From contig DLAJ01000007.1 of assembly GCA_002493905.1 (NCBI GenBank), forward strand, positions 62,001 through 126,000: a DNA stretch of 64,000 nt, read 5' to 3'. The position numbers and the translations under genes are program-made. Under the pieces are notes generated by a model. The model searched no databases. It was not told the origin of the DNA and worked only from the letters and a program-made list of their open reading frames with translations. Below are positions 27,349-35,686 of this stretch, one piece after another. This stretch comes from Lachnospiraceae bacterium UBA7050. Lineage in GTDB: Bacteria; Bacillota; Clostridia; Lachnospirales; Lachnospiraceae. Within the stretch, counting starts at the first letter, position 1, and every line of letters starts with the position of its first letter.

Positions 27349-28323
27349 TCACAGATTTTCTTTATACCAGTCAATCGCAAGCGCAATCCCGTGCTCAAAG
27401 TCAAACTCTGGATCGTAGCCAAGCAGCTTCCGCGCCTTACTGATGTCCGCATTCGAATGCTTGATATCTCCAGCACGGTCGGGACCAAACTTCGGCTCGA
27501 TCGCCTTTCCGAGCGCCTTACAGAGATCGTAATAAATATCGATCAGATATTCCCTGCCGCCGTACGCAATATTGAACGCATTGCCCGCCGCCTCACCGGG
27601 CGCAAGGCACGCCTTTAAGTTCGCTTCAATGACATTATCAATATAGGTAAAATCACGGGACTGTTTTCCGTCCCCATTGATCGTCGGAGCTTCGTCATGA
27701 AGGAGCTGGCGGATAAATTTCGGGATCACTGCCGCATAGGCGCCGTCCGGGTCCTGTCTGCGCCCGAACACATTAAAATAGCGCATCCCGTAGGTATCAA
27801 GACCGTACAGCTTATGATAGAGCTTTCCGTATTCTTCATCGGTCCGCTTCGTCAACGCATAGGGAGACAGCAGATTTCCTTCCTGTCCCTCGACCTTCGG
27901 CAGTACCGGATGATCGCCGTACACGGAGGAGCTTGACGCATACACAAATTTCTTTACGCCGTTCTGCCTTGCCGCCTCCATCATATTTAGGGTCCCCCGG
28001 ATATTGATCTCCTCATATAAAAGCGGCATCTCGATGCTGCGCGGCACACTGCCCCACGCCGCCTGATGCAGCACATAAGTGACGCCCTCACACGCTTTCA
28101 TGCAGGTGGTAAGATCCCGGATATCTCCTTTGATAAAGGTATAATGATCTCTGTCCAGAAGAAAATCGACATTCTCCTGTTTTCCGGTGGACAGATCGTC
28201 TAAGCACCTCACCGTATATCCCATATCCGTCAGTGCCTCGCAGAGATTCGAACCGATGAATCCTGCTCCGCCCGTAACCAGAAACACACTGTCTTTCTCA
28301 AACTTCAAATCCCGATAACCCAT
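27349..28323 (-). CDS. wbpP: UDP-N-acetylhexosamine(-uronate) 4-epimerase, WbpP/TviC-like
   Basis: 324-residue extended short-chain dehydrogenase that interconverts the 4-position of UDP-GlcNAc/GalNAc or of their uronates. Nucleotide loop GGAGFIGSNLCE at 18-29; catalytic Tyr155 and Lys159 in SPYALTK; serine region ASSSSVYGD near 129. HQAAWGSVPRSI near 86 and RYFNVFGRRQDPDGAYAAVIP near 178 match the WbpP/TviC subgroup closely, which prefers N-acetylated substrates. The start has GGAG seven bases upstream. With the nucleotide-sugar dehydrogenase 1.7 kb upstream it makes a UDP-GlcNAc to UDP-GalNAcA route likely. Confidence 0.9.
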   Translation of the reverse strand: MGYRDLKFEKDSVFLVTGGAGFIGSNLCEALTDMGYTVRCLDDLSTGKQENVDFLLDRDHYTFIKGDIRDLTTCMKACEGVTYVLHQAAWGSVPRSIEMPLLYEEINIRGTLNMMEAARQNGVKKFVYASSSSVYGDHPVLPKVEGQEGNLLSPYALTKRTDEEYGKLYHKLYGLDTYGMRYFNVFGRRQDPDGAYAAVIPKFIRQLLHDEAPTINGDGKQSRDFTYIDNVIEANLKACLAPGEAAGNAFNIAYGGREYLIDIYYDLCKALGKAIEPKFGPDRAGDIKHSNADISKARKLLGYDPEFDFEHGIALAIDWYKENL

Positions 28324-28392
28324 ACAAATCTCCATTCCGGAGCATCGCACTTTGCTCCTTTTTTACATATTTCAATATGGAACCCGGCGTTT

Positions 28393-29922
28393 TCACTGCC
28401 TGATTTCATCAGGCTTTTTTCTGCCTCTCACAACTTCAAAGACGCATACAAGTCCTGCCAGATAAAACAGCGTCATATTGTAGATCATATAGCGCGACAG
28501 GCACATGATCGTCAGCGCGGTAGCGCATACATTCGCCGCAGTCATCAGCAGGACAATCCCCATGAACCACGCGGCGGCTCTTCCCTGCGGCTTCCGAAAA
28601 AGATAACCCATCAGCGCCAGCGCCGCAGCATAGATCAGCAGCGCATACACACTGAATACCGGAGACAGCAGCGACACCGTGCGCACAAAGCCTCCCGCCG
28701 CGACATAGAGGTACGTCCAAAAAAAACTGCCCATACTGTGCGGCAGTACCGCCTTCATAAGCCGCCCCGCCATGTTATCCTCATCCACGGGCATTTCCAG
28801 TCCGTCTTTTGTCCCCTGCGGTAACGCACCCCACTCTTCCTGTACTCCCTGACCAAGCAGACTGCCCACAATCTCAAATTTAATCTTGTCATGGCTGTCC
28901 TCGTGATGCAGAATCCGCGCATGAAACCCGCTTCCGGCATCCGATGCACAAAGCCCCCGCTCCTGCATCTTGGCATAGATTTCATGAAGATAGAATGCGT
29001 CCCGCTCAGAAAGGTCCTCCCCCGCAGCCGTCACTGCCTGCTCCCCGGCAGAATACAGGACGTTTGTCAGCAGGGTAACATTTCCCCCTGTATTGGACCG
29101 CACAATGCCGTCCGTCATGGATCCGTGATAGCACCTCATCGCTGCCTGGCGCAGCACGAACCCAAACGCCGTCGCAATCAGCAGTGCAAGAAGGACTCCG
29201 CAGACACGTTTTGCATGCCTTTCCGGTTCCTGCCCTCCCCTGCCGACGGCGCTGCGCACGAAACCGAAGGGGCGATACGTCAGCCGCCGGGTTTTATCCT
29301 GCCTTCCCCCGCCAGCAGCACTGCGTATGAAAGCCGCCGCCGCAACAAGAAACCACACAAGAAACAACGGCATAAGCTGCCCCCTCGCGAGTGAGAGCGT
29401 AAACGCGGTCAGATAGGACGCCGCAAGGTAACGTCCTTTTTTCTCCCGGTAAAACGCTTCCAGTAAAAGCGTTGCAAACAGCGGATACAGCGATATCGTC
29501 AGCCCCTCGCTTAAGATCGCATTTGTCAGTACGATTCCGGACGGCGTAAACACGCTCGTAAACAGGTGCGGCGCCAAGATCACCAAAAGTGCCGCGCTGC
29601 GGAACAGCAGACTTAAGTCAAATTGTCTTACCACAAAACGATACAGATACCAGTACGAGAAAAACGCGATCACATTCTGCAAAAGCGCCGCTGCCCACAA
29701 AAAATGTCCTTCGCCCGCGATCAGCCGGCATGCCTTAAGAAACAGCGGATAGAGCGGTTCTCTGGTAGTATTGTATCCGATATAGGTTGACGAATCGGGG
29801 TACTGCCCCACCCCGAAATATAAGAATAAAAAGCAGAAAAAGGCACCAATGATACAAGGTGCCGCCACGTCCGAAACAGCCGTTCTTTTATTTTTCTTAT
29901 TTCTATTTTCGAACTCTGCCAT
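28393..29922 (-). CDS. Polytopic membrane protein, GT-C/polymerase-like, function unknown
   Basis: 509 residues with about 10 hydrophobic segments. The first loop, GVGQYPDSSTYIGYNTTREPLYP (about 38-60), has the acidic residue and polar loop of GT-C-type transferases and Wzy-like polymerases found in Clostridia. A cytoplasmic region near 200-245 holds two related FIRSAAGGG / FVRSAVGRGG blocks (see repeat entry). A larger external loop (about 270-380) is rich in charged residues. Start ATG follows AAGGAACAGAGA. It lies between the UDP-sugar dehydrogenase and the epimerase. I do not recognise a specific family, so a membrane glycosyltransferase or polymerase is only a guess. Confidence 0.65.
   Translation of the reverse strand: MAEFENRNKKNKRTAVSDVAAPCIIGAFFCFLFLYFGVGQYPDSSTYIGYNTTREPLYPLFLKACRLIAGEGHFLWAAALLQNVIAFFSYWYLYRFVVRQFDLSLLFRSAALLVILAPHLFTSVFTPSGIVLTNAILSEGLTISLYPLFATLLLEAFYREKKGRYLAASYLTAFTLSLARGQLMPLFLVWFLVAAAAFIRSAAGGGRQDKTRRLTYRPFGFVRSAVGRGGQEPERHAKRVCGVLLALLIATAFGFVLRQAAMRCYHGSMTDGIVRSNTGGNVTLLTNVLYSAGEQAVTAAGEDLSERDAFYLHEIYAKMQERGLCASDAGSGFHARILHHEDSHDKIKFEIVGSLLGQGVQEEWGALPQGTKDGLEMPVDEDNMAGRLMKAVLPHSMGSFFWTYLYVAAGGFVRTVSLLSPVFSVYALLIYAAALALMGYLFRKPQGRAAAWFMGIVLLMTAANVCATALTIMCLSRYMIYNMTLFYLAGLVCVFEVVRGRKKPDEIRQ
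29228..29335. repeat. Imperfect 69-bp-offset duplication inside the membrane-protein gene
   Basis: Two related blocks of about 37 bp start at 29228 (TCCTGCCCTCCCCTGCCG) and 29297 (TCCTGCCTTCCCCCGCCA), 69 bp or 23 codons apart. They encode FVRSAVGRGGQ and FIRSAAGGGRQ in the same frame, separated by the stretch DKTRRLTYRPFG. The reading frame is kept, so the duplication enlarges a cytoplasmic loop. Confidence 0.6.
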
Positions 29923-30047
29923 TCTCTGTTCCTTTTGTCATCCTTGTTCCTGTGATCAGAGTCAATTCATATGTTCTTAGTATACGGCATTTACCTTATG
30001 ACATGATACCACAATGTACCAGATCATACTTTCTATATGGATACGTT

Positions 30048-31364
30048 TTATAGTCTCCAATACAAATACCCTGCATTCTCATACTCTTTTCTGTCGAACA
30101 GGCCCTTAATATCGGAAAATACTTTTCTGTCATGCTTTCCCGCGTACATCGCGCCGATCTCTTCCATCGTCAGGCTCCGGTACTGCGTATGTGCGACGGC
30201 AAGAATGACCGCATCCATGTCCCTGATCTCCGACAGGTCCGCCATCGTAACACCGTATTCACGCTCCGCCTCCTTCCGGTCCGCAACCGGATCGGTGATG
30301 AGCGGCTCAATTCCGTATTCCTGCAATTCCCGCACAATGTCAATCACTTTGCTGTTGCGCGTATCCGGACAGTTTTCCTTAAATGTAAACCCAAGGATCG
30401 CCACACGCGCACCCTTCACGGCGATGTCCGCTTTAATCAGGTTTTTGACGAGGCTCTCCGCAACGTATTTTCCCATATCGTCATTGATCCTTCTGCCAGA
30501 CAGGATGATCTGTGAATGGTAGCCGAGCTGTTCCGCCTTATAAGTCAGATAATACGGATCGACACCGATACAATGTCCGCCGACAAGTCCCGGCGCAAAG
30601 TTTAAGAAATTCCACTTCGTACCCGCCGCGGTCAGAACCGCCTTTGTATCAATGCCCATTTTATTAAAAATGATCGAAAGCTCGTTCATAAACGCAATAT
30701 TGATATCGCGCTGGCTGTTCTCAATCACTTTCGCCGCCTCCGCGACTTTGATCGATTCCGCGCGGTGCACGCCCGCATCTACCACAAGCTCATACACATG
30801 CGCAACCGTATCGAGTGTCTCCTCATCCATGCCGGAAACAATCTTCGTGATCGTCTCTAAACGGTGAACCTTATCTCCGGGGTTGATGCGCTCCGGAGAG
30901 TAACCGACCTTAAAATCCACGCCGCAAGTAAGACCGGACTCCTTCTCCAGGATCGGCACCGCCACTTCTTCGGTCACACCCGGGTAAACCGTAGATTCAT
31001 AAACTACAATGGAGCCTTTGGTAAGATTTCTTCCGAGGATGCGGCTTGCGCCCTCAATCGGCGTAAGATCGGGTGTATGATCGGCATTGACAGGCGTCGG
31101 CACCGCCACAATGTGAAACTTTGCCTCACGCAGCTTCGTCTCATCGGAAGTGAACTCCACGCTGCACGCTTTAATCGCTTCATCGCCGACCTCACAGGTC
31201 GGATCAATACCATTTACATATTTCTCAATCTTCTCTTTGTTTAAGTCAAAACCGATCACCGGCACTTTCTTCGAGAATGCAACCGCAATCGGCATGCCGA
31301 CATAGCCGAGACCTACCAGCGCAATCTTCTCCTCACCTTTGACGATCTTTTCATACAAGCCCAT
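30048..31364 (-). CDS. UDP-N-acetylhexosamine 6-dehydrogenase (TviB/WbpO-type)
   Basis: 438-residue nucleotide-sugar dehydrogenase that oxidises C6 of a UDP-HexNAc to the uronic acid with two NAD+. N-terminal Rossmann loop GLGYVGMPIA at 18-27, VPTPVNADHTPDLTPI near 88, and the catalytic cysteine Cys265 in GGHCIGVDPYYL. The C-terminal UDP-binding part starts at FTFKENCPDTRNSK near 325. The sequence style fits the WecC/TviB/WbpO branch that acts on N-acetylated sugars rather than the UDP-glucose branch. Strong GGAGG precedes the ATG. With the WbpP-like epimerase it forms a UDP-GalNAcA-type precursor path. The 125-bp gap downstream shows no convincing promoter. Confidence 0.92.
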   Translation of the reverse strand: MGLYEKIVKGEEKIALVGLGYVGMPIAVAFSKKVPVIGFDLNKEKIEKYVNGIDPTCEVGDEAIKACSVEFTSDETKLREAKFHIVAVPTPVNADHTPDLTPIEGASRILGRNLTKGSIVVYESTVYPGVTEEVAVPILEKESGLTCGVDFKVGYSPERINPGDKVHRLETITKIVSGMDEETLDTVAHVYELVVDAGVHRAESIKVAEAAKVIENSQRDINIAFMNELSIIFNKMGIDTKAVLTAAGTKWNFLNFAPGLVGGHCIGVDPYYLTYKAEQLGYHSQIILSGRRINDDMGKYVAESLVKNLIKADIAVKGARVAILGFTFKENCPDTRNSKVIDIVRELQEYGIEPLITDPVADRKEAEREYGVTMADLSEIRDMDAVILAVAHTQYRSLTMEEIGAMYAGKHDRKVFSDIKGLFDRKEYENAGYLYWRL

Positions 31365-31406
31365 TTTTATTTCCTCCTTTTATCAATCACTCTAATTAGA
31401 AGTGCA

Positions 31407-31439
31407 TTGGAATATACAAGCGTTCCGGTCCTATTCCAA
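31407..31439. other. Inverted repeat over the end of the PglA-like gene
   Basis: TTGGAATA (31407-31414) and TATTCCAA (31432-31439) are exact 8-bp inverted repeats separated by 17 bases. The right arm covers the TAG stop of the GT4 gene. It could fold as a stem-loop in the mRNA ahead of the dehydrogenase gene. There is no T run, so I do not call a terminator. Confidence 0.4.
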
Positions 31440-32546
31440 AATCCGCTTTAATTCTCTCAGATAGCTTTCCACAACGAACTTCCGGTCAAACTCGCGTTCC
31501 ATTTTCTGTCTCGCTTTGATCCCCATCTCTTTGCGCCGCTCATAAGGCATCTCAAGAAACTGCCGCACGGCGCGGACCAGATCCTCCGTGTCACGTTCTT
31601 TTACAAGAAGCCCCGTTTTTCCGTCCTCGACCGTATCCCTGCATCCCGCCCGGTCGGTCGTAATGACCGGTCTGCCGCTCGCCGCGCTCTCTAGGCAGAC
31701 ATTGGACATTCCCTCCGGGTAAAAGGACGGATGAACCGTACACTGGCTTTTTGCAAGAAACGGCCGTACATCCTCCTGCATTCCCTCAAATTTCAACACG
31801 CCCTGCGCCTCTAAGTCCGCGATCCGCTTCCGGTAGGAATCAGGGGCGTTGTCATCATCCTCACAGAATCCCAGAATATGAAACCGCGTCTGCGGGTACT
31901 CCGCACGAATGACCTGCGCCATTTCCATGAACTGGTCAATCCCTTTTTCTTTTAAGACACGGGAAATAAAAAGCATCGAAACCGGCTCGTCCTCCTCCGG
32001 ATAGGGAAGATAGGAAAAGTGCGTAAGATTCACGCCCGAACCGGGAAGCTGCCTGTGCTTTCCGGGTGCAATGCCGCGTTTCGTGAAATACTGCTCGTTC
32101 TTCTGGTTTTGAAAAAACAGACACCGGACGCCGCGCATCGCATGTTTGTACATACGGATCGTCACTTTCTGCAGAAGTCCGTCGCCCTCCACCGCTGTGC
32201 CAAGACCCGTAATATTTGTGATATACGGAATCCCCGCAGCGGCAAGTGCGGACCCTCCGTAAATATTCGGTTTAATCGTATAAGTCAGCGCCGCATCCGG
32301 CTTTACCTCGTCAATCACCTCACGGTAACGCCGGATCAGCTTTATTTCATGAAGCGGGTTCATCCCGCGCCGCTCCATTTTCGTTTCATGAAAGATGCAG
32401 CCCATTTTCACAAGCTTCGGGATCAGTTCTCCTTCCGGAAGCGCAATGTGCACCTCATAGGGTACCGCAAGCAGCGCTTCTAAAAGCTCCCTTCTGAAAT
32501 TATACAGACCGACATCCAGATTTGTCAAAATCAGTATTTTCTTCAT
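31431..32546 (-). CDS. GT4-family glycosyltransferase, PglA/CapM-like
   Basis: 371-residue GT-B enzyme. KKILILTNLDVGLYNFRREL at the start, TYTIKPNIYGG near 83, ITNITGLG near 105, FISRVLKEKGIDQFMEMA near 200 and donor site PSFYPEGMSNVCLESAASGRPV near 273 match the PglA/CapM group, which adds GalNAc-type sugars to an undecaprenyl-PP-linked bacillosamine or related first sugar. It lies just downstream of the pglF-pglE-pglC-like genes, which supports a second-sugar role in that module. The start has TAGGAG upstream. Linkage and donor remain inferred. Confidence 0.88.
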   Translation of the reverse strand: MKKILILTNLDVGLYNFRRELLEALLAVPYEVHIALPEGELIPKLVKMGCIFHETKMERRGMNPLHEIKLIRRYREVIDEVKPDAALTYTIKPNIYGGSALAAAGIPYITNITGLGTAVEGDGLLQKVTIRMYKHAMRGVRCLFFQNQKNEQYFTKRGIAPGKHRQLPGSGVNLTHFSYLPYPEEDEPVSMLFISRVLKEKGIDQFMEMAQVIRAEYPQTRFHILGFCEDDDNAPDSYRKRIADLEAQGVLKFEGMQEDVRPFLAKSQCTVHPSFYPEGMSNVCLESAASGRPVITTDRAGCRDTVEDGKTGLLVKERDTEDLVRAVRQFLEMPYERRKEMGIKARQKMEREFDRKFVVESYLRELKRILE

Positions 32547-32569
32547 ATCCGCTCCTACCATGCAGCCAG

Positions 32570-33628
32570 CTAATGATCACGGTATGCCGGGAAAAAGCCT
32601 GTCTCCCTTGCATCATTATCAAGCAGGCGCAGACGCTCGTATACATCCCTGTCAAACACCGCCCTGCCGATGGAAAACTGCGTATCCTCACGGCGGTTAA
32701 ACTGCTTCTTGAAATGGTAGAGTGAGTCCTCCCTGCTGCCAAGACCCCCGCCTAAGTGAAACGTTTTCATTCCAATGCTGCACCCGAAGCATGCCGCCTC
32801 ATAGAGCAGCAGATTCGTCGGCGCATAGGTCTGATATTTCTGATCAGAAGCGGATAAATGATAATGAAGCTGTCCGTTCCCATACAGGATGATCGACATG
32901 GCAGCCGTCTCATCCCCAAGCTTCGCAGAAAATACAAGCGCCTGATCTTTCATGTCATATAAGATACTGCTGTAAAATTCTTTTTGAAAATAATAGTAAC
33001 CGTCCGCACCGACCTTATCCATCGTCCGGTTATAAAGCTTCTCAAACTCCTCAAACAGGCGCTCGTCCCTGCCCCAATAAATACGTACGCCGCTTTTTAC
33101 AGCCTTGCGGATCAGATTACGGTTTTTACTCGTCAGCCCGTTCCATATCATTTCCTTTGAAGAAATGTCCATGCATACCGTATGTCCTAAGTCCACAACC
33201 TCATACAGGCACTCCATCTCATGCGCATTGCCGATAACCGGATGATAACGGTTAAACTCTGCTGCGATATGATGATCGCGGCAAAAATCGCGATATGCAT
33301 GTGCAAGCGTCTGCTTTTCCTCCGCGGACGTATCTCCCTTCAAAAGGAAACCCCCGTAGCCATACGGCGTTACCAGATCAAAGTACGCTTTTAATGCTTC
33401 ATCATCAGGTGTAAGCGTCCGCAGAACCGGAACCGGCCGGCGCATCACGACATTCACCGCCTGCATCCTTTTTCCGTTATAAAAAAGCAGCAGCGGCTCC
33501 CCGTCGCCGTTTCTCTCAAATGCCCTCACATAGCCAGGCGTATAATAGACATCATGCTGCTCAAACTGCGCGATGATCCGCAGCCATTCCTCTTCCTGCT
33601 CAAGACCTATGACCCTGATTCCCGCCAT
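32570..33628 (-). CDS. FemAB-like acyltransferase in the pgl-like module
   Basis: About 352 residues with two tandem GNAT-like halves, as in FemAB/Acetyltransf_6 proteins. Seen: YYTPGYVRAFER near 28, LTPDDEALKAYFDLVTPYGYGG near 69-90, the SKNRNLIRKAVKSGV acceptor-side block near 170, and the C-terminal YHLSASDQKYQTYAPTNLLLYEA near 260 followed by HLGGGLGSREDSLYHFKKQF. The last part is highly typical of FemAB-like enzymes in polysaccharide loci. The ATG chosen matches the family start; a GTG at 33736 would add 36 unlikely residues. It occupies the place where an acetyltransferase for the 4-amino sugar (PglD) would be expected, so N-acylation of that sugar is a reasonable inference. Confidence 0.78.
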   Translation of the reverse strand: MAGIRVIGLEQEEEWLRIIAQFEQHDVYYTPGYVRAFERNGDGEPLLLFYNGKRMQAVNVVMRRPVPVLRTLTPDDEALKAYFDLVTPYGYGGFLLKGDTSAEEKQTLAHAYRDFCRDHHIAAEFNRYHPVIGNAHEMECLYEVVDLGHTVCMDISSKEMIWNGLTSKNRNLIRKAVKSGVRIYWGRDERLFEEFEKLYNRTMDKVGADGYYYFQKEFYSSILYDMKDQALVFSAKLGDETAAMSIILYGNGQLHYHLSASDQKYQTYAPTNLLLYEAACFGCSIGMKTFHLGGGLGSREDSLYHFKKQFNRREDTQFSIGRAVFDRDVYERLRLLDNDARETGFFPAYRDH

Positions 33629-33719
33629 CCTGCTCCCATCTCCTTTGACTGCCCGCGCATTGCTGTGTATTTCCCATGCATTCAATCCCCGCATCTGCGC
33701 AGCACCCCGATGCACCGTC

Positions 33720-34370
33720 TCATTTTCCCGCTTCACAGCCTGCTTCTTTTTCCGCCCTTGCTGCGCGGATCTCAGCTAAGTTTCCTTCCACGTCGTCCGT
33801 CACTTCGGCGACCTCCTCCTTCTTCCCGAATACGACCGCCACGGTGCGTCCCAGAATACGGAGGTCCATAAGAAAGCTGATATGTTCCACATACTCCACG
33901 TCTTTTTCAAGCCGTTTATCCCATTCGATAAAATTCCGGCCGCTCACCTGGGCTAGACCCGTCAGTCCCGGACGTACACTGTGACGCTTTCTCTCCCGCT
34001 CCGTATACCACGGAAGATAAGAGACAAGCAGCGGACGCGGACCGATCAGGCTCATATCACCCTTAAAAATATTCCACAGCTCCGGCAGCTCGTCAAGGCT
34101 GGTTCTGCGCAGCAGCATGCCGAATTTTGTCAGGCGCACGGAGTCGGGAAGCAGTTCCCCTCTCTCGTCCCTCTCATCCGTCATTGTGCGGAATTTACAA
34201 AGCGTAAAAATCTTTTCATGGTATCCCGGCCGCTCCTGATGAAAAATAACGGGAGAACCAAGCTTTATACGCACCAATACTGCGACAATCAGATAGACCG
34301 GGCTTAATATGAAAAGCCCTGCTCCCGACAAAAGGATATCAAATAAACGTTTGACAACTTTTTGATACAC
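33720..34370 (-). CDS. pglC: Initiating phosphoglycosyltransferase, PglC-like
   Basis: 216-residue monotopic enzyme that transfers a sugar-1-phosphate, typically from UDP-diNAcBac or a related UDP-HexNAc, to undecaprenyl phosphate. One re-entrant N-terminal helix (about 8-33) with a proline at SPVYL, then CKFRTM near 58, the catalytic Asp93-Glu94 pair in RRTSLDELPELWN, GPRPLLVSYLPWY near 111 and RPGLTGLAQVSGRN near 131. The size and lack of further helices fit PglC rather than WbaP. It starts with GTG. The C-terminal 25 residues are Ala/Glu-rich and beyond the usual end. It follows the PglE-like aminotransferase after 57 bp. Confidence 0.88.
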   Translation of the reverse strand: MYQKVVKRLFDILLSGAGLFILSPVYLIVAVLVRIKLGSPVIFHQERPGYHEKIFTLCKFRTMTDERDERGELLPDSVRLTKFGMLLRRTSLDELPELWNIFKGDMSLIGPRPLLVSYLPWYTERERKRHSVRPGLTGLAQVSGRNFIEWDKRLEKDVEYVEHISFLMDLRILGRTVAVVFGKKEEVAEVTDDVEGNLAEIRAARAEKEAGCEAGK

Positions 34371-34427
34371 GAAATCCAGGCGCTCCTTTCCTGATGCAAA
34401 GTCACAGGCGGCCTTTAGCCTTCCCGG

Positions 34428-35573
34428 CTATTTCCCGAACACGCCCCGTACAAGAGAAATGATCTGATCCATGTCCTCCTGCGTATTTTTGATATCGCTC
34501 GGCAGACAGAGCCCGCTCTCGAAAACGCGTCCGGAAACACTGTCCTTTCCGCCGTCATGAGTGAAGAAATCATTCTTCTCAAATACGGGCTGTAAGTGCA
34601 TTGGTTTCCAGATCGGACGCGATTCCATATTATGTTCCGCCAGCCTATCCATCACCATATCCGGCGTAACACTGCTGCCCTCACGAATGGTCATGCACGA
34701 AAGCCAGCAGTTTGCCTCCCCGTCCGGATTGAGGGGATTCATTGTGATTTCCTCTATATCTGCAAATGCCTCTTTGTAACGGTCATAAATTGCCCTTTTT
34801 AATGCAATATGTTCATCCAGATGCAGAAGCTGCCCTCTTCCGATCCCTGCCGTCACATTGCTCATGCGATAATTATAACCGATCTGAGAATGCTGGTAAT
34901 GCCTTGCTTTATCGCGTGCCTGCGTTGCAAAAAAGCGCGCGCGCTCAATCGCTTCTCCATCGCTGGAAACAAGCATGCCTCCGCCGGAAGTCGTAATGAT
35001 CTTATTGCCGTTAAACGAATAGATACCAAACTTCCCAAGTGTCCCGGTCTGCTTTCCCTTATAACGTGAACCGAGCGATTCCGCCGCATCTTCAATATAA
35101 GGCACCTGATGCTTTGCGCAGATTTCCATCAATTCATCAATCCTCGCAGGCGTTCCGTACAGATAAACGGCAATGACAGCCTTCGCCTGAGGATATTTCT
35201 GAAACGCCCGCTCCAATGCCTGCGGCGACATATTCCATGTATCCGGTTCACAGTCGATAAACACCGGAACCGCCTTCTCATATACGATCGGATTACAGGT
35301 CGCAGAAAACGTCAGCGAAGGCGCAAAAACAATGTCTCCTTCCTTCACGCCCGCCAGTTTTACCGCCAGATGGATCGCCGCCGTTCCGGAATCCAGCGCT
35401 GCAGCATATCCGGCGCCCGTATACTCACAGATCTCCCGTTCGAACGCATCCACGTTCGGTCCGAGCGGCGCGACCCAGTTTGTATCAAACGCTTCTTTTA
35501 CAAAACGCTGTTCCTCCCCATGTATCGTCGGGCTCGACAGATATATTCGTTTATTCTGCTCCCTGTTTTCCAT
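34428..35573 (-). CDS. pglE: UDP-4-keto sugar aminotransferase, PglE-like
   Basis: 381-residue DegT-family enzyme. It should aminate UDP-2-acetamido-4-keto-2,4,6-trideoxyglucose, the PglF product, to the 4-amino sugar. YLSSPTIHGEEQRFVKEAFDT-type N-terminus with NWVAPLGPNVDAFE near 32, ALDSGTAAIHLA near 59, IEDAAESLGSRYKG near 160 and the PLP lysine Lys191 in SFNGNKIITTSGGG. The NGNKIITTSGGG form of the lysine site is typical of PglE. ATG 35573 is preferred; an ATG at 35606 is possible but has no good ribosome site. It lies between the dehydratase and the PglC-like gene. Confidence 0.9.
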   Translation of the reverse strand: MENREQNKRIYLSSPTIHGEEQRFVKEAFDTNWVAPLGPNVDAFEREICEYTGAGYAAALDSGTAAIHLAVKLAGVKEGDIVFAPSLTFSATCNPIVYEKAVPVFIDCEPDTWNMSPQALERAFQKYPQAKAVIAVYLYGTPARIDELMEICAKHQVPYIEDAAESLGSRYKGKQTGTLGKFGIYSFNGNKIITTSGGGMLVSSDGEAIERARFFATQARDKARHYQHSQIGYNYRMSNVTAGIGRGQLLHLDEHIALKRAIYDRYKEAFADIEEITMNPLNPDGEANCWLSCMTIREGSSVTPDMVMDRLAEHNMESRPIWKPMHLQPVFEKNDFFTHDGGKDSVSGRVFESGLCLPSDIKNTQEDMDQIISLVRGVFGK

Positions 35574-35686
35574 ACTCCCGTCATCTTCCTTTCCACATAC
35601 ATCCATATTTGATAATCACAAGACACCTTTGAGCCTGTTTATGACTGTGCGGATGATACAAATTCAAAAGCAGGCGCTGTCCCTGT

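Noticed and set aside
29923..30047. Promoter in the 125-bp gap after the UDP-sugar dehydrogenase
   Set aside because: A TATACT is present but no -35-like sequence lies at a usable distance.
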